Below, in pieces: positions 32,173-43,165 of a stretch of DNA of 64,000 nt. Origin of the DNA: Cephalotus follicularis. Lineage: Eukaryota > Streptophyta > Magnoliopsida > Oxalidales > Cephalotaceae. The notes under the pieces are model-generated. The model saw nothing but the letters and a program-made list of their open reading frames with translations, ran no database searches and was not told where the DNA came from. Both the position numbers and the translations under genes were made by a program. How positions within the stretch are numbered: the stretch's first letter is position 1; each line of letters begins with the position of its first letter. The stretch is taken from the NCBI GenBank assembly GCA_001972305.1, contig BDDD01000267.1:694427-758426 (forward strand), given 5' to 3'.

Positions 32173-33843
32173 ATGGAAGGACGACGAAGTAGAAGCGTAC
32201 GAGGAGAGAGGTCCGAGCTGTCAACTAGACGTACCTGTTCAATTAGAGGTGCCAAAGAACAAGGAGAAGTTAATGCACCTCAAGAAGTAGAACCTACTGC
32301 TCCTGCCAGAGAGGAACAAAGAGGATTCATGAGGAGAATGCGCGCCATGATAAGTCAGATGCATGAATTTCTTCAAGGACAACCGGATGAAGATGAACAT
32401 CCACCTGCTGCTGTACCAATCAGACGTGCAGCAGAGACTTCTGAACAGACATCAGCCGCTCTACCAGCTAGGCGAGCTGTAGCTGTAAGGAGATCAGTTG
32501 ACCAACCTTCGCGATGAGAAAACCCTTTGATCGGATTTCTGAAGTTAAACCCTCCAGCCTTCACGGGTGATCCTGATGGTATTTCGGCGGAGAGGTGGTT
32601 AATACAAATGGATAAGATCTTTCGAGTCATGGATTGCTCCGACTCTCAGAAGGTTGTGTTTGCGACGTACATGTTGCAAGGAGAAGCTGAACACTGGTGG
32701 AAGATGATTGAATCCCAGTGGGAGATGTCTGGAACGACCTATTCTTGGGATACTTTTAAATCACAGTTTAATGACCGATTCTATCACGAGGTAGAAATTG
32801 ACAAGAGGGAAGATGAATTCATGGGACTGACACAGGGAGATATGACTGTGGCCCAGTACGAGGCCAAGTTCATCAAGTTATCAAGGATAGCTCCGTACCT
32901 GGTGAATACTGAGTCGCGAAAGGCTAAGAAGTTCCTTGCAGGACTTCGACCTGACATTCAAGAGAAGTTAGTGCCCCTACATCTACGATCCTTCTTTGAA
33001 TTATCTAATAGGGCACGAGAAGTGGAAGCGTTGGCTCAACGGTTCCAGGGTTTAGAGATCCAAACAGGCCAACGGAGACCTGCCCCTCCTGGTGATCAGT
33101 CAGGAAGGAGTTCTGGTAGTAGTAATAAATCCCGAAGGTCGGGATATCACAGCAGTCCGAGGCAGGGAGAATCTCCCCGCAGTATTTGTAGCCCTGCAGG
33201 ACCTTCGAGGTTGGGAAGACAATCTCGTGGTTCTCAACAGAGAAGACCCGGTCGTGATGCACGATGGAGGCGTCAGCGAAGGACAGCTTCACAAGGAGGA
33301 TCTTCTAGACCTGCCGATGATGAACAGGTGTCTGTTGAACCCTGTATGCATTGTGGATGTACCAATCATGTTTCTGACGATTGTTGGTGGAAGGATGGTA
33401 GATGTTGGACTTGTGGAGCTCCAGATCATATATCTACACAATGTCCACAGAATCAGTTCAACCCAGGAGGACAAACAGGACAAGGTTCGAATCGACCTCA
33501 GGGAAGTTTCCAGCAAGGCCGCCCTAGCACTAGTTCATGTGGAGATCGTGGCAAACAGCCGATGGGATCTGCACCTACGGTACAAGGCAGAGTTTATGCT
33601 ATGGATCGGCGAGCTACAGCTGGATCGCCCTCAGTGATTGGAGGTATGATTTATGTATCTCAGCTTTTGGCACGAACTTTGATTGATCCAGGCTTGTCCC
33701 ATTCATATGTTGCTTCTCATTTTATGAGTCGAATGAATGTGGAGCCCGAGCCTTTACCTTTTACGGTAGAGGTTAGCACACCAGTAGGAGAGCCGGTTAC
33801 CTCCCGTTGGGTGTGTAGATCGTGTGCCATCGAGATTTCTTGA
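32173..33843 (+). pseudogene. Gypsy gag and protease
   Basis: A single frame interrupted by TGA at 32515-32517 and ending at TGA 33841-33843. The N-terminal 114 codons are charged and repetitive. Then comes the capsid domain: LNPPAFTGDPDGISAERWL, WWKMIESQW, FNDRFYHEVEI and MTVAQYEAKFIKLSRIAPYL. An Arg/Ser/Gly-rich linker leads to two intact zinc knuckles, CMHCGCTNHVSDDC and CWTCGAPDHISTQC. The protease follows with LARTLIDPGLSHSYVASHF; its D-P-G takes the place of the D-S/T-G catalytic triplet, so activity is uncertain even apart from the stops. Confidence 0.88.
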
Positions 33844-33876
33844 CATGTTCTCCCGGCAGACCTTATAGTACTGCCG

Positions 33877-35877
33877 ATGGGACAACTTGATATGATTCTC
33901 GGTATGGATTGGCTGTCAGCATATAATGCATATGTGGACTGTAACAGGAAGGTCATAACCTTCCATTTGCCAGGACAGTCTCCGTTCCAGTTTATCGGGA
34001 CAATAGAGCATCAGCCAGTTTCCATGATATCTGCTATTCAGGCTGACAGACTCTTGAGACAGGGATGTGTTGCTTACCTAGAACATGTTACGGATGACAG
34101 TAAATGGATACCGAAGTTAGAAAATGTTCCTGTAGTTTGTGAGTACCCAGATGTGTATCGGGAAGAGCTGACATCCTTGCCTTCTAAGAGAGATGTGGAG
34201 TTTGCTATAGACCTTTTACCCGGAACAGCTCCCATATCGACAGCACCTTACCGGATGGCCCCTCCTGAGTTAAAGGAACTGAAAGTGCAACTACAGGAGT
34301 TGCTAGATAAAGGTTTCATCAGACCCAGTGTATCCCCCTGGGGAGCACCGGTCTTGTTTGTCAAGAAGAAGGATGGATCCCTGAGAATGTGTATCGATTA
34401 CCGGCAGTTGAACAAAGTGACAGTCAAGAACAAGTATCCACTGCTGCACATCGACGATCTGTTTGATCAGCTAAAGGGGTCTTCAGTATTTTCTAAGTTG
34501 GATCTGAGATCGGGATATCACCAGCTCCAAGTTAGAGCGGAAGATATCCCCAAGACTGCTTTCAGGTCACGATATGGACACTACGAATTCGTGGTAATGC
34601 CTTTCGGGGTGACCAACGCCCCTGCAGCATTTATGAGCTTAATGAATAAGATATTCAGTCCATATCTTGACCAGTTTATAGTGGTGTTCATTGATGACAT
34701 CTCGATACACTCGAAGTCTATGGAAGAACATGGTGAACACCTACACTTGGCATTACAGACTCTCAGAGACAACCAGTTGTATGCTAAGTTTAGCAAATGC
34801 GAATTCTGGTTATCAGAGGTGACATTCCTTGGTCATGTTATATCCAGCGTAGGATTGTCAGTAGATCCTACAAAGATCGAAGCAATGAAGAGCTGGAAAC
34901 GACCAACAAATGTGACGGAAGTCCGGAGCTTTCTTGGCTTGGCAGGATACTACCGTCGGTTTGTAGAAGGTTTTTTAAAAATAGCAACACCTCTAACTAG
35001 ATTGACGCAGAAGAATGTGGCTTTTGTGTGGGATGATGCTTGTGAACGGAGTTTTCAAGAATTAAAGCATCGCCTGACTACTGCACCAATCCTTGCCTTA
35101 CCAGAGGGTAATGAAGGCTTTGTGGTATACAGTGACGCATCAGGCGATGGCCTGGGATGTGTCCTTATGCAGAATGGAAGGGTGATTGCATACGCCTCAA
35201 GAAAATTAAAGCTCCATGAAGAAAACTATCCTACTCATGATCTTGAGTTAGCTGCGATAGTGTTCGCTCTGCGTAAATGGAGGCATTATCTATATGGTAC
35301 CAAGTTCGAGGTGTATACCGATCACAAGAGCTTAAAGTACCTGTTTTCACAGAAGGACCTGAATATGAGACAACGCAGATGGATGGAGTTGCTTAATGAC
35401 TATAACTGTGAAATACAATATCATCCAGGCAAAGCTAATGTTGTTGCAGACGCTCTTAGTCGTCGATTAGCTTGCCTAACCATTGCTCATATTCAGACAC
35501 GTCCATGGCTAATGGACCGAATCCGTGAAGCTCAGAGCAACGATGGAGATCTGCTTAAGATAGCTTTGAGCGATAATGGAAGTTTAAAACTGGATTTCTC
35601 TGTACAAGGTGATGGATTAATCCGATATCAGGGCAGAATATGTGTTCCTAATAACAAAGAGCTAAAGGATGAACTGTTGACACAAGCGCATCTCTCTAGT
35701 TTCTCCGTGCATCCAGGAAGTACCAAGATGTACCGGGATCTAAAGTTGGACTATTGGTGGAACAACATGAAAAGAGAGATAGTCGAATATGTTGCTTCTT
35801 GTTTGACATGCCAACAGGTTAAAGCAGAACACCAAAGGCCAGCAAGATTGTTACAGCCGTTACCTGTAGCACAATAG
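33877..35877 (+). pseudogene. Gypsy reverse transcriptase, RNase H and integrase zinc domain
   Basis: 666 codons in the same frame as gag. RT motifs in order: [46 protein letters not shown] and [12 protein letters not shown] (catalytic Asp pair near 34690-34700), then [17 protein letters not shown]. RNase [40 protein letters not shown] and [18 protein letters not shown]. The integrase HHCC region is [15 protein letters not shown] and [18 protein letters not shown] at 35875-35877 ends the frame where relatives have tryptophan before KWEHITMDFV, consistent with a single G-to-A change. Apart from that stop this portion looks well preserved. Confidence 0.93.
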
Positions 35878-35895
35878 AAATGGGAACACATAACG

Positions 35896-36938
35896 ATGGA
35901 TTTCGTGACAGGACTGCCCGGAACAAGGAATGGTCGTGATGCTATATGGGTAATCATCGATCGCTTTACCAAGTCTGCACATTTCCTTGCGATCAAGACA
36001 AACTTTTCTCTCACACGGCTAGCAAATCTGTATCTTGCTGAAATTGTAAGGCTTCATGGAGTACCAATGAGTGTGGTGTCTGACAGAGACCCCCGTTTTA
36101 CATCGCGGTTTTGGAGGAAATTGCAAGAAGCTTTTGGTACTCAACTGAACTTTAGCACAGCCTTTCATCCCCAGACTGATGGACAATCTGAATGGACCAT
36201 ACAGACTTTGGAAGACATGCTACGAGTATGCGTTTTGGATTGGGGAGGTAGCTGGGAAGACCATTTACCCTTGGTGGAGTTCTCGTACAACAACACTTTT
36301 CACGCCAGTATTGGAATGACGCTGTTTGAGGCTCTATATGGAAGGAAATGCAGAACCCGATCTGTTGGTTCGAAGTGGGTGAACAGAGTCTCGTGGGACC
36401 CAAGCTTGTGCAAGACACAGTTGAGAAGGAAAAGGTTATCCGGGAAAGACTCCGTACAGCACAAAGTAGACAGAAAAGCTATGCAGACCACCGCAGGTGA
36501 GAGTTGGAGTTCGCTGTGGGCGATCATGTATTCCTTAAAGTCTTCCCGACTAAAGGAATTATGAGGTTCGGCAAGAAAGGAAAGTTGACCCCTCGATTTA
36601 TAGGACCTTTTGAGATCCTTGAGAGGGTAGGCGTTGTTGCTTATCGACTTGCCTTACCACCCAGCCTGGCGGATTTACATAATGTGTTCCATGTTTCGAT
36701 GCTGTGGAAATACCATCCTGACCCTTCTCACGTTTTACAATGGGAGCCACTGGAGTAGAGAACAGATTTGAGTTTCGAAGAGATACCTATCCGGATTCTC
36801 GACCGACGAATTAAACATTTAAGGAGCAAGACCATTCCGTTAGTGAAGGTATTATGGCAATACCACGGAGTGGAAGAAGACACGTGGGAAAGAGAAGATG
36901 ATATGCAAGCTACATACCCCCAGTTGTTTTCATCCTAG
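35896..36938 (+). pseudogene. Gypsy integrase core and chromodomain-like tail, frameshifted
   Basis: The integrase triad is visible: MDFVTGLPG, VVSDRDPRFTSRFW and FHPQTDGQSEWTIQTLEDML, with W where the family usually has R after SE. The frame shifts near 36360, after ALYGRKCRT. The correct downstream frame resumes as [19 protein letters not shown] and [12 protein letters not shown] (GPF/Y-type module) and [21 protein letters not shown]; a TAG at 36756-36758 interrupts it. The tail PLVKVLWQYHGVEEDTWERE to TAG at 36936-36938 resembles the chromodomain of plant chromoviruses, which targets integration to marked chromatin. Confidence 0.88.
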
Positions 36939-36965
36939 GAAATCTCGGGACGAGATTTCTCAAAC

Positions 36966-36975
36966 AAGGGGAGGG
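36966..36975 (+). other. Polypurine tract
   Basis: AAGGGGAGGG directly before the 3' LTR at 36976; this is where plus-strand DNA synthesis would start. Confidence 0.85.
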
Positions 36976-38197
36976 TGTAAGAGCCCTAAATATTATAAAG
37001 AATTATTATTGGGCTTTGTAATAATTTTTTCACCTTATGGACTGGGCCCGAATTTCATGATGTATATATTTGGGCCTTAATGGAGCATAATTTGTGAATA
37101 TGGGCTAAATGAATTATGTTATTCTCCTTGGGCCGGATTTATTGTAGTAATTGGATTTTTGGTATGATGAGTGGAAAGTGTATTTTGGGCTAAGTGGAGT
37201 AGGCTGGCCGAAGCACAAGTGTAGCCCTTCACCGTGAGAATTCTCTCAAGAATTCTAGATCTTTCCTAAGGCCATGATAAAAGATGGGTGGTGGCCTGCA
37301 GACACACTTTTTAACATTATTTTGCACATTTTGTTCCAGATAATTCGGGAGAAGAGAAAGTAGGAAGAAGGAGACAAGTGGGTGCCGTCCATAGAGCCCC
37401 CTTGTCCCCTGCACTCTAATAGTATAAATACCATTCCCTGGAGCAAGGCTTAGTGCAAGGAAGAAGAATTAGCAAAACCAAAGTGTGTAGCAGACCTCTG
37501 CCAATAAGGAAGTCAGTATTGTGAAGAGAGGAAGCGTCTCCGTTTTCAACCACCTTCTAGGTAGGTTGCTCCATGTCTGAGTGCCTACCAGTTTGCATGA
37601 GTGTGCTGCTTGAATGGTTGTATGAATTATTGTGTGGTTTATTGTTGTTGCTTGACCAGACCATAGGATGACCGGACTAGATTCCTCTGTGATATGACTG
37701 TTATGTATGGCTCGAGTAGAATAGTCCGAGGACAAAGGATGATAAAGGTCATGGATTTTGGACTCATGCATTGTATTTTATTATATTTATTTCTCCTCTA
37801 TCTGTATTGTTTGTTCCTCTGGTATGTGCCCGTACATGTAGTAACCTACACAACCCTCAGGGTTGCTGACCCATTCCTCTGAATGGGTCAGGTACAGGAA
37901 CAGGTAGTGGAGGCACATCGCAGCAGCGGCAAGAATAAATAGTGCAGTAAGTTACTCCTCCTCGACAGTACACTTTCATGGACAAGTTGCAGGAAATAAA
38001 TTATGTATTTATTTTATTCTGATTTATAGCAGTGTAAATTATATGATTCGAACTGGGTATGTATATCCACACATTAAATAAAGGTTTATGGTTATGTTTT
38101 ATTTTAAGTTTTAATTTTTATGCTTAATTATGATGATGTCTGTACGGATTGCCACGTGTTGAGTCGTGAGGCCCATCCCACGGTTCGGGGTGTGACA
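36976..38197 (+). repeat. 3' LTR (1222 bp, short form)
   Basis: Aligns to 29287-29965 and then directly to 31521-32063 of the 5' LTR. The join is TTGCTTG|ACCAGACC at 37654/37655. Ends GGTGTGACA. Its first part keeps the TATAAATA box at 37423-37430. Confidence 0.92.
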
Positions 38198-39226
38198 CCC
38201 CAGTAGTCTCTGCTAAAGAAAATTGATGCTTTTAGCAGAAAGCATCGATGCTTTCAACAATTGCATTGATGCTTAAAGGAAAAGCGTCAATATTTTTCAT
38301 CAACTGCATCGATGTCTTTGAGAAAGGCATCGATGCCCTTTTTCAATAATTGCGTAGATACCTATGGGGAAAGCATCCATGTGAATTCATTTTATAAAAC
38401 CCAAATATTCAATGCACAGTGAATTGTGTCGATGCTTTTCAAGAAAGGCATCGACGCAATTTCTGGAAAATAAATGTAGAAATGTGTTTTCAGTCAAGTT
38501 CAGTTGTAAATCCAGTTTTAAAGCATTATGAGTGTTTGGGTAAGTTTAAAAATATCGTCCTAACACTTCTAAACCAGTTTAGGCTATTGAATCCATTGAT
38601 TCAATAGGTCTAAAAACCCTAATTTTTAGCCTAATGTCATTTCAATTCTGTTTAATCAGTTCATCAATCAGTTTAAATCAATCAGTTTATGCATAATATA
38701 AAGCAATAACCATGTATCCATGGTGCATTTAAGGTAAAGAAACTCTACCAAATCAGTTTCAGCTTGATCTTTAAATAAAATCAGAAAATTGGAGGAATAA
38801 CTCAAGTTCTTTGGATCAAGCATGCTTCCATTGGTTTACAATGAAGAAGAATTAACAAAATCCCTTCCCTTTGATCCCCAAACATTCGATAGTAGAGGAG
38901 AGTTGAAAGATTGAGAGGATAGGGTTTTTTTGTGAATAAGAGAGGGAGTGAAACGAGTGAGGTTAAGTGATATAGGAGAGATATTTGTTAAGAGTATTGA
39001 TTATGTATGTCTCGGTGTATGGTAAGGTATATAACCCCTACACTAATCCGTAAAACTACTCCATACTCAATTAAAACCAATGAACAAATACGTAATCGCA
39101 TAGATGGGTATAAAATACCCTACTTCAGTCAATCTGTTTACGACGAAGTCAATTACAATATCAGTAAGCAATAAATGTGAATGTTAAAATGTAGTAAATA
39201 GACTCAAATGGCTCTAGGGTCTTGCA
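38198..39226 (-). repeat. LTR of the 14-23 kb gypsy family, right part
   Basis: Continues the LTR interrupted at 29286. It aligns with 15400-16160 and 22020-23063, with several ATCGATG words at 38220-38460, the CTAATTTTTAGCCTAAT phrase and an end GGGTCTTGCA corresponding to GGGTCTTACA at 23063. Confidence 0.78.
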
Positions 39227-39283
39227 TTCATTCTTAGACTTTGACAAGCATAAGTTGATCTGTTTATCCACTTGAATTTTCAG

Positions 39284-39650
39284 CTATAAAACTCATGGAG
39301 CTTGAGAATCAACTTGACATATATATTATAGATATGTTTACTAGTTGTGTTTTTTAAGTTATCAAAGGGATTGGTGCTCAGCTGCAAAATTGGTTGAGAT
39401 AAGGAAGAATACTGTATATCCTTTGGTTTATACTTATCAAATTAGCATTGATTTTGCTGGTTGCAACCCCAAGTATGGAAAGCTTTTACTACAAAGAAGT
39501 TTTTGAAGAATTGATTGCGTAATCGAATGAGAGATAGCTTGATGAATAATTATGTTTATTGAGAAAGACGTATTTTGTGATGTTCATGATGAAAAAGTGA
39601 TGGAATGATTTCAAAAAAAGAAAATTCGTCAAGGACAACCGTAAAAGATT
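39284..39650 (+). pseudogene. hAT transposase C-terminal fragment
   Basis: In shifting plus-strand frames the sequence reads LMELENQLDIYIIDM, then KGIGAQLQNWL, TVYPLVY, FAGCNPKYGK and LRNRMRDSLMNNYVY, then DEKVMEWFQKKKIRQG. This is the hAT dimerisation region as found in TTF/MYM-type zinc-finger hAT proteins (YPLVYxLIxLALxLPVATASVERAF, then LRNRMxDxxMNxxLVxYIE). Stops and frameshifts show it is dead. It lies directly beside the 39226 LTR end, which may have inserted into it; no termini were found. Confidence 0.65.
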
Positions 39651-39944
39651 ATCAATATGTAATGCGAGCTCTTTGTTTCTTCATAAAAGTGAATATATCA
39701 ATTTATATTTATTTTAAGAGCAAAATATAAAAAATTCTTTGATGTTTAAAAACGTTAATACTTAACCCTATCTTATTTTATAAATAACGAACACCCATCT
39801 AAGGTTGACAAACGCGTACAAAATACCCCTTTCAATTACCAATAAAATTTAACAAAAACTGATAATGAACTTAATTTAATTTTGCTTATAGGAATATTTG
39901 TTATTTATAAAATGAGAGTTGGTTAATTGTTAACTGTTTATAAC

Positions 39945-41391
39945 TGTTGATACAGAAATCCTTCTCTCAACAGTATCCTACGTGGAGGACTTTGATTTGT
40001 TAAGAGAAACGCTTGTCACTGATGCCTGTGAGGAAGAAACCGATCTCGGACACCTGCACAAGTAGCAACAATGGTGAAGGCCCAGGAGGTTGTTCTCCCG
40101 GGGACACTCCGACGCTCAAGTTAGTCAAGTGCAGATGAAAGATTATACACTCTTGAATGTAAAAATTGCTGACCTTTGTTCAGTATGTTGAACTTGTATT
40201 TATAGTGGAATTTGGTAGCTGTTAGAGCGTGTAAATCGGATGTGATCATTATCCCCTAGGAAGTGTCGAGGATCTCGGACATTCCCTTATCTCCGCCCAT
40301 AATGTAGGTACTTTCCTTTATCTCCTCCTTGATTATCTCCTCTTTCCTTTTGTTGTAGTTGATTGAGATTCTATCTCCTTGTTTGGATAGGTATGGATCC
40401 CGTGAAATCTGGTGAAGTTATTCCCTTTATCCTATCTTCCATATCTGTTGGTAGTTATCCTTATCTCCTTTACTTAGAGGATAAGGATCCCTGGAATTTA
40501 GGCTAACTCCCTATCCCCATTCCGTGAATGAGGAGGATACCTTCTATCCGAGGAGAGGAGCTGATGTGAGGCCAATGAGATAGTCGGCCCATGTCCTCGA
40601 AATCTTCTCGGTCCATAGACTTGTATTTAAATTGGATGGCCTTTGGTTCTTTGTCTGAGGAAATAGATCTTGGAAGTGGAACTATTGGGCGTGTCCTCGG
40701 CACTTATGCCGAGGAGAGGTCCTCCTTGAGCTATTTCTTTCTTGGCTCCCCCTGCTTTTATCCTATCTTCCATATCTGTTGGTAGTTATCCTTATCTCCT
40801 TTACTTAGAGGATAAGGATCCCTGGAATTTAGGCTAACTCCCTATCCCCATTCCGTGAATGAGGAGGATACCTTCTATCCGAGGAGAGGAGCTGATGTGA
40901 GGCCAATGAGATAGTCGGCCCATGTCCTCGAAATCTTCTCGGTCCATAGACTTGTATTTAAATTGGATGGCCTTTGGTTCTTTGTCTGAGGAAATAGATC
41001 TTGGAAGTGGAACTATTGGGCGTGTCCTCGGCACTTATGCCGAGGAGAGGTCCTCCTTGAGCTATTTCTTTCTTGGCTCCCCCTGCTACCAGTTCACTGA
41101 TTATGGAGTCACTTGTAATAGATCGCTTGTTATGTGGCCGAGGGTATCCTCGGCTGGGTTGCTCCAAATGGTGTCCTCGGACCCGGATCCGAGGAGGTTG
41201 ATTGTTGCACTGGAATCACTGGGTGTGTCCTCGGCACTTGTGCCGAGGAAGAAACCTCCCTTTACCACTGTTATGTTGGCGTGTGTGCTTCCTCTGCCTT
41301 TAATTCATTAATTCTTATCTCTTCGTACACTTGGCCAGGTAATCAAGAGGACACGTGTTGCTTTGAATTTGACTTAATTTTCCCCACATCA
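39945..41391 (-). mobile_element. Solo LTR (1447 bp) with perfect 5 bp TSD
   Basis: Runs TGTTGATACAG to CCCCACATCA and is flanked by ATAAC at 39940-39944 and 41392-41396. A TATAAATA box on the minus strand at 40197-40204 suggests minus orientation. No internal coding sequence is associated, so it is a product of LTR-LTR recombination. It is rich in short CCTCGG...CCGAGG inverted words and contains a 331 bp tandem duplication. Open frames in it, which appear twice because of the duplication, are not genes. Confidence 0.8.
40426..41087. repeat. 331 bp tandem duplication inside the solo LTR
   Basis: Copies 40426-40756 and 40757-41087 appear identical base for base when read by eye; both start TTTATCCTATC or TTTATCC in register and end CCCCCTGCT. 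The unit includes CCTCGGCACTTATGCCGAGG, itself a hairpin. Confidence 0.92.
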
Positions 41392-41895
41392 ATAACCTCA
41401 TGTTATTTTTTGTATTTTATCATATTGTTTTAATTATATAGTTTGTTTAATTTAATTTAATTGATTAATATACTAGATTAATTACAATCATTTTTAAACT
41501 TTATATATATATCCTTATTGAACCCATTAATAAAACTTTCTGACTCCAGAACTGTATGTAGCACAGTTTCATTGTTGATCCGTCTAAAAATATGCACCAA
41601 GATCCGTACGTCTTTGTAGTTATATGTCCTTCAGTATTTTCCATTTCCTAAATGTATCCCACCATAATTAAACTAGTCGCATTAAAATTCATGTATATAA
41701 GTTGTTAGTAGTGGTGGTAGGCAATCACGCATAGATATATATGAGCTAGCTACTACAACGTGCATGCAACCTACCCCCTCCTTTGAGAAGAGACCAAAAT
41801 AAAAGTACAGGTGAAGGCCATTAATGTTTCATTAATCCTTTTTTTTTTTTTTTTTTGAGAAAGTGGACATGAACAATTGTTTACGGCTAATTTGT

Positions 41896-42208
41896 GAGTA
41901 ATATGATATAAAATAATTGTATTTATGTCATTTTATCTGTTATAATTATATTTTTGTTTTTTAATGTAATTAGTTTATACTTATTATTCACGTTTAGTTT
42001 TTTCTTCATTATTTTATAAGTATTTCTATTAACACAAGTGAGGTATGATCACAATTGTATCATAAGTAAAATATTGTTAAAATATGTTGGTGATTATTTC
42101 ATTAAAAGTCAAAACATCATTAATACTGTTTAAAAAATACCAATGACATTTTGACACCTCACTTATTTTATAATTGTGATGTCATTTCATTTATGGTTAA
42201 TATTACTC
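41896..42208. mobile_element. MITE related to the 7247-7402 copy
   Basis: Begins GAGTAATATG and ends ATTACTC, with the same central phrase ATTAAAAGTCAAAACATCATTAAT. It is longer (313 bp) than the 7247 copy, mostly in its left half. No coding capacity; the target duplication is not clear. Confidence 0.45.
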
Positions 42209-42732
42209 TTATTTTATTGTTCTAATTATTATCAATCTCATATATTTAACGGGTATTTTTGTATGCACTCAGTATAATACGTTTGTCAAATACTATATAG
42301 TCATATAAACATAATAAATAAAGTTTATTAATAAAATAAAAAAAATTGATAATTAATATTTATATGATTATGTATTATTGATTAAATATATAACGAGTAT
42401 ATTAGACGTAATTAAGAATTGTTCATATTTAACATAACTTATTAACCATGTCGACAAGACAAATCAACTTTAAATTATTGGATATGGACGACTCAAAGCA
42501 ATAGTATTTTTAATCTTCTAATTTGTTATGTTACGACATTGTAATTTGATAATATATATAGTAGGACAACTGGACCCTTCTCTCCACAGTATTAGCACTC
42601 AATCTTACCATCATCTCGAGGCTTTGATTTCGATCTCCATATTGTGTAACGCTCTGAAACAACCCCTACTCGAATTAGCATTTAATTGCATTACATTGTA
42701 TGGTAATTACGATTATTATGGTATTGATTATG

Positions 42733-43092
42733 TGTGACACCCAAGAGGAAAGGGCTATCCATAAGATGGAGCCACCCTTTGTGACAGGAATGAACCGGAT
42801 CAATCGAAAAAGGGGAAAAGTATGGTTATGCTATATAAGAAATGATCCTTGAACCTAATTACATGAGGTGCCTTTTGATGGATTGGTTAAAGAGTTAGTG
42901 GAAACTCTAAAGTTAAGCGTGCTACGCTCAGGGCAAAACCAGGATGGGTGACCTTCTGGGAAGTCTGACCAATCCATCAAGTAAGACAAAACTGTGATGG
43001 CCCACGTGAAAACGCAGATGTATGGGCGCTGTATGTTCTACGTGGGACAAAAGCGGACACTTTCTCATGTGGTTAAGGATCGGGTCTTTACA
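42733..43092 (+). repeat. Cassandra LTR 1 (360 bp)
   Basis: Starts TGTGACACCC and ends GTCTTTACA. It has 47 bp at its start (42733-42779) that LTR 2 lacks; the extra segment is bounded by two copies of TGTGACA. It also has about 13 bp (AAGAAATGATCC region) absent from LTR 2. Confidence 0.9.
42911..42965 (+). promoter_or_regulatory. 5S rRNA-like internal control region, Cassandra LTR 1
   Basis: AGTTAAGCGTGCT at 42911-42923 matches the 5S A box; AGGATGGGTGACCTTCTGGG and following AAGTC at 42941-42965 match the C box with one substitution (CTTCT for CTCCT). In plant 5S genes these bind TFIIIA and direct RNA polymerase III. The spacing between boxes is preserved roughly as in 5S DNA. Confidence 0.9.
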
Positions 43093-43094
43093 AT

Positions 43095-43105
43095 TGGTAT
43101 TAGAG
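43095..43105 (+). other. Cassandra primer binding site
   Basis: TGGTATTAGAG two bases after LTR 1, matching the initiator-Met tRNA site TGGTATCAGAG with one change. Confidence 0.85.
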
Positions 43106-43165
43106 ACGGACCCTCTCTAATAGATGTGGTTCGGGGACGAACAAGAAGGAAGCTAGTGGGGCCTC

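Larger units (their letters stand above)
29287..38197 (+). mobile_element. Ty3/gypsy chromovirus-like element (Del/Tekay type), plus strand
   Basis: 5' LTR 29287-32063, PBS 32069-32080, one gag-pol reading frame 32173-36938 with a few disabling changes, PPT 36966-36975, 3' LTR 36976-38197. The flanks are CCCCG (29282-29286) and CCCCA (38198-38202), a 5 bp target duplication differing by one transition. The LTR parts that align are very similar, so the insertion is younger than the LTR it interrupts. The 3' LTR lacks 1555 bp present in the 5' LTR. Confidence 0.93.

Noticed and set aside
33005-33637. Open frames overlapping gypsy gag
   Set aside because: Shadows of the gag frame in other frames and on the other strand.
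40503-41034. Two identical 66-codon frames that looked like a duplicated small gene
   Set aside because: They are the same piece of a solo LTR read twice because of the 331 bp tandem duplication.
42857-42970. A 5S rRNA gene
   Set aside because: Only the internal promoter boxes match; the rest diverges, it occurs in both LTRs of a short element with PBS and target duplication, so it is a Cassandra domain.
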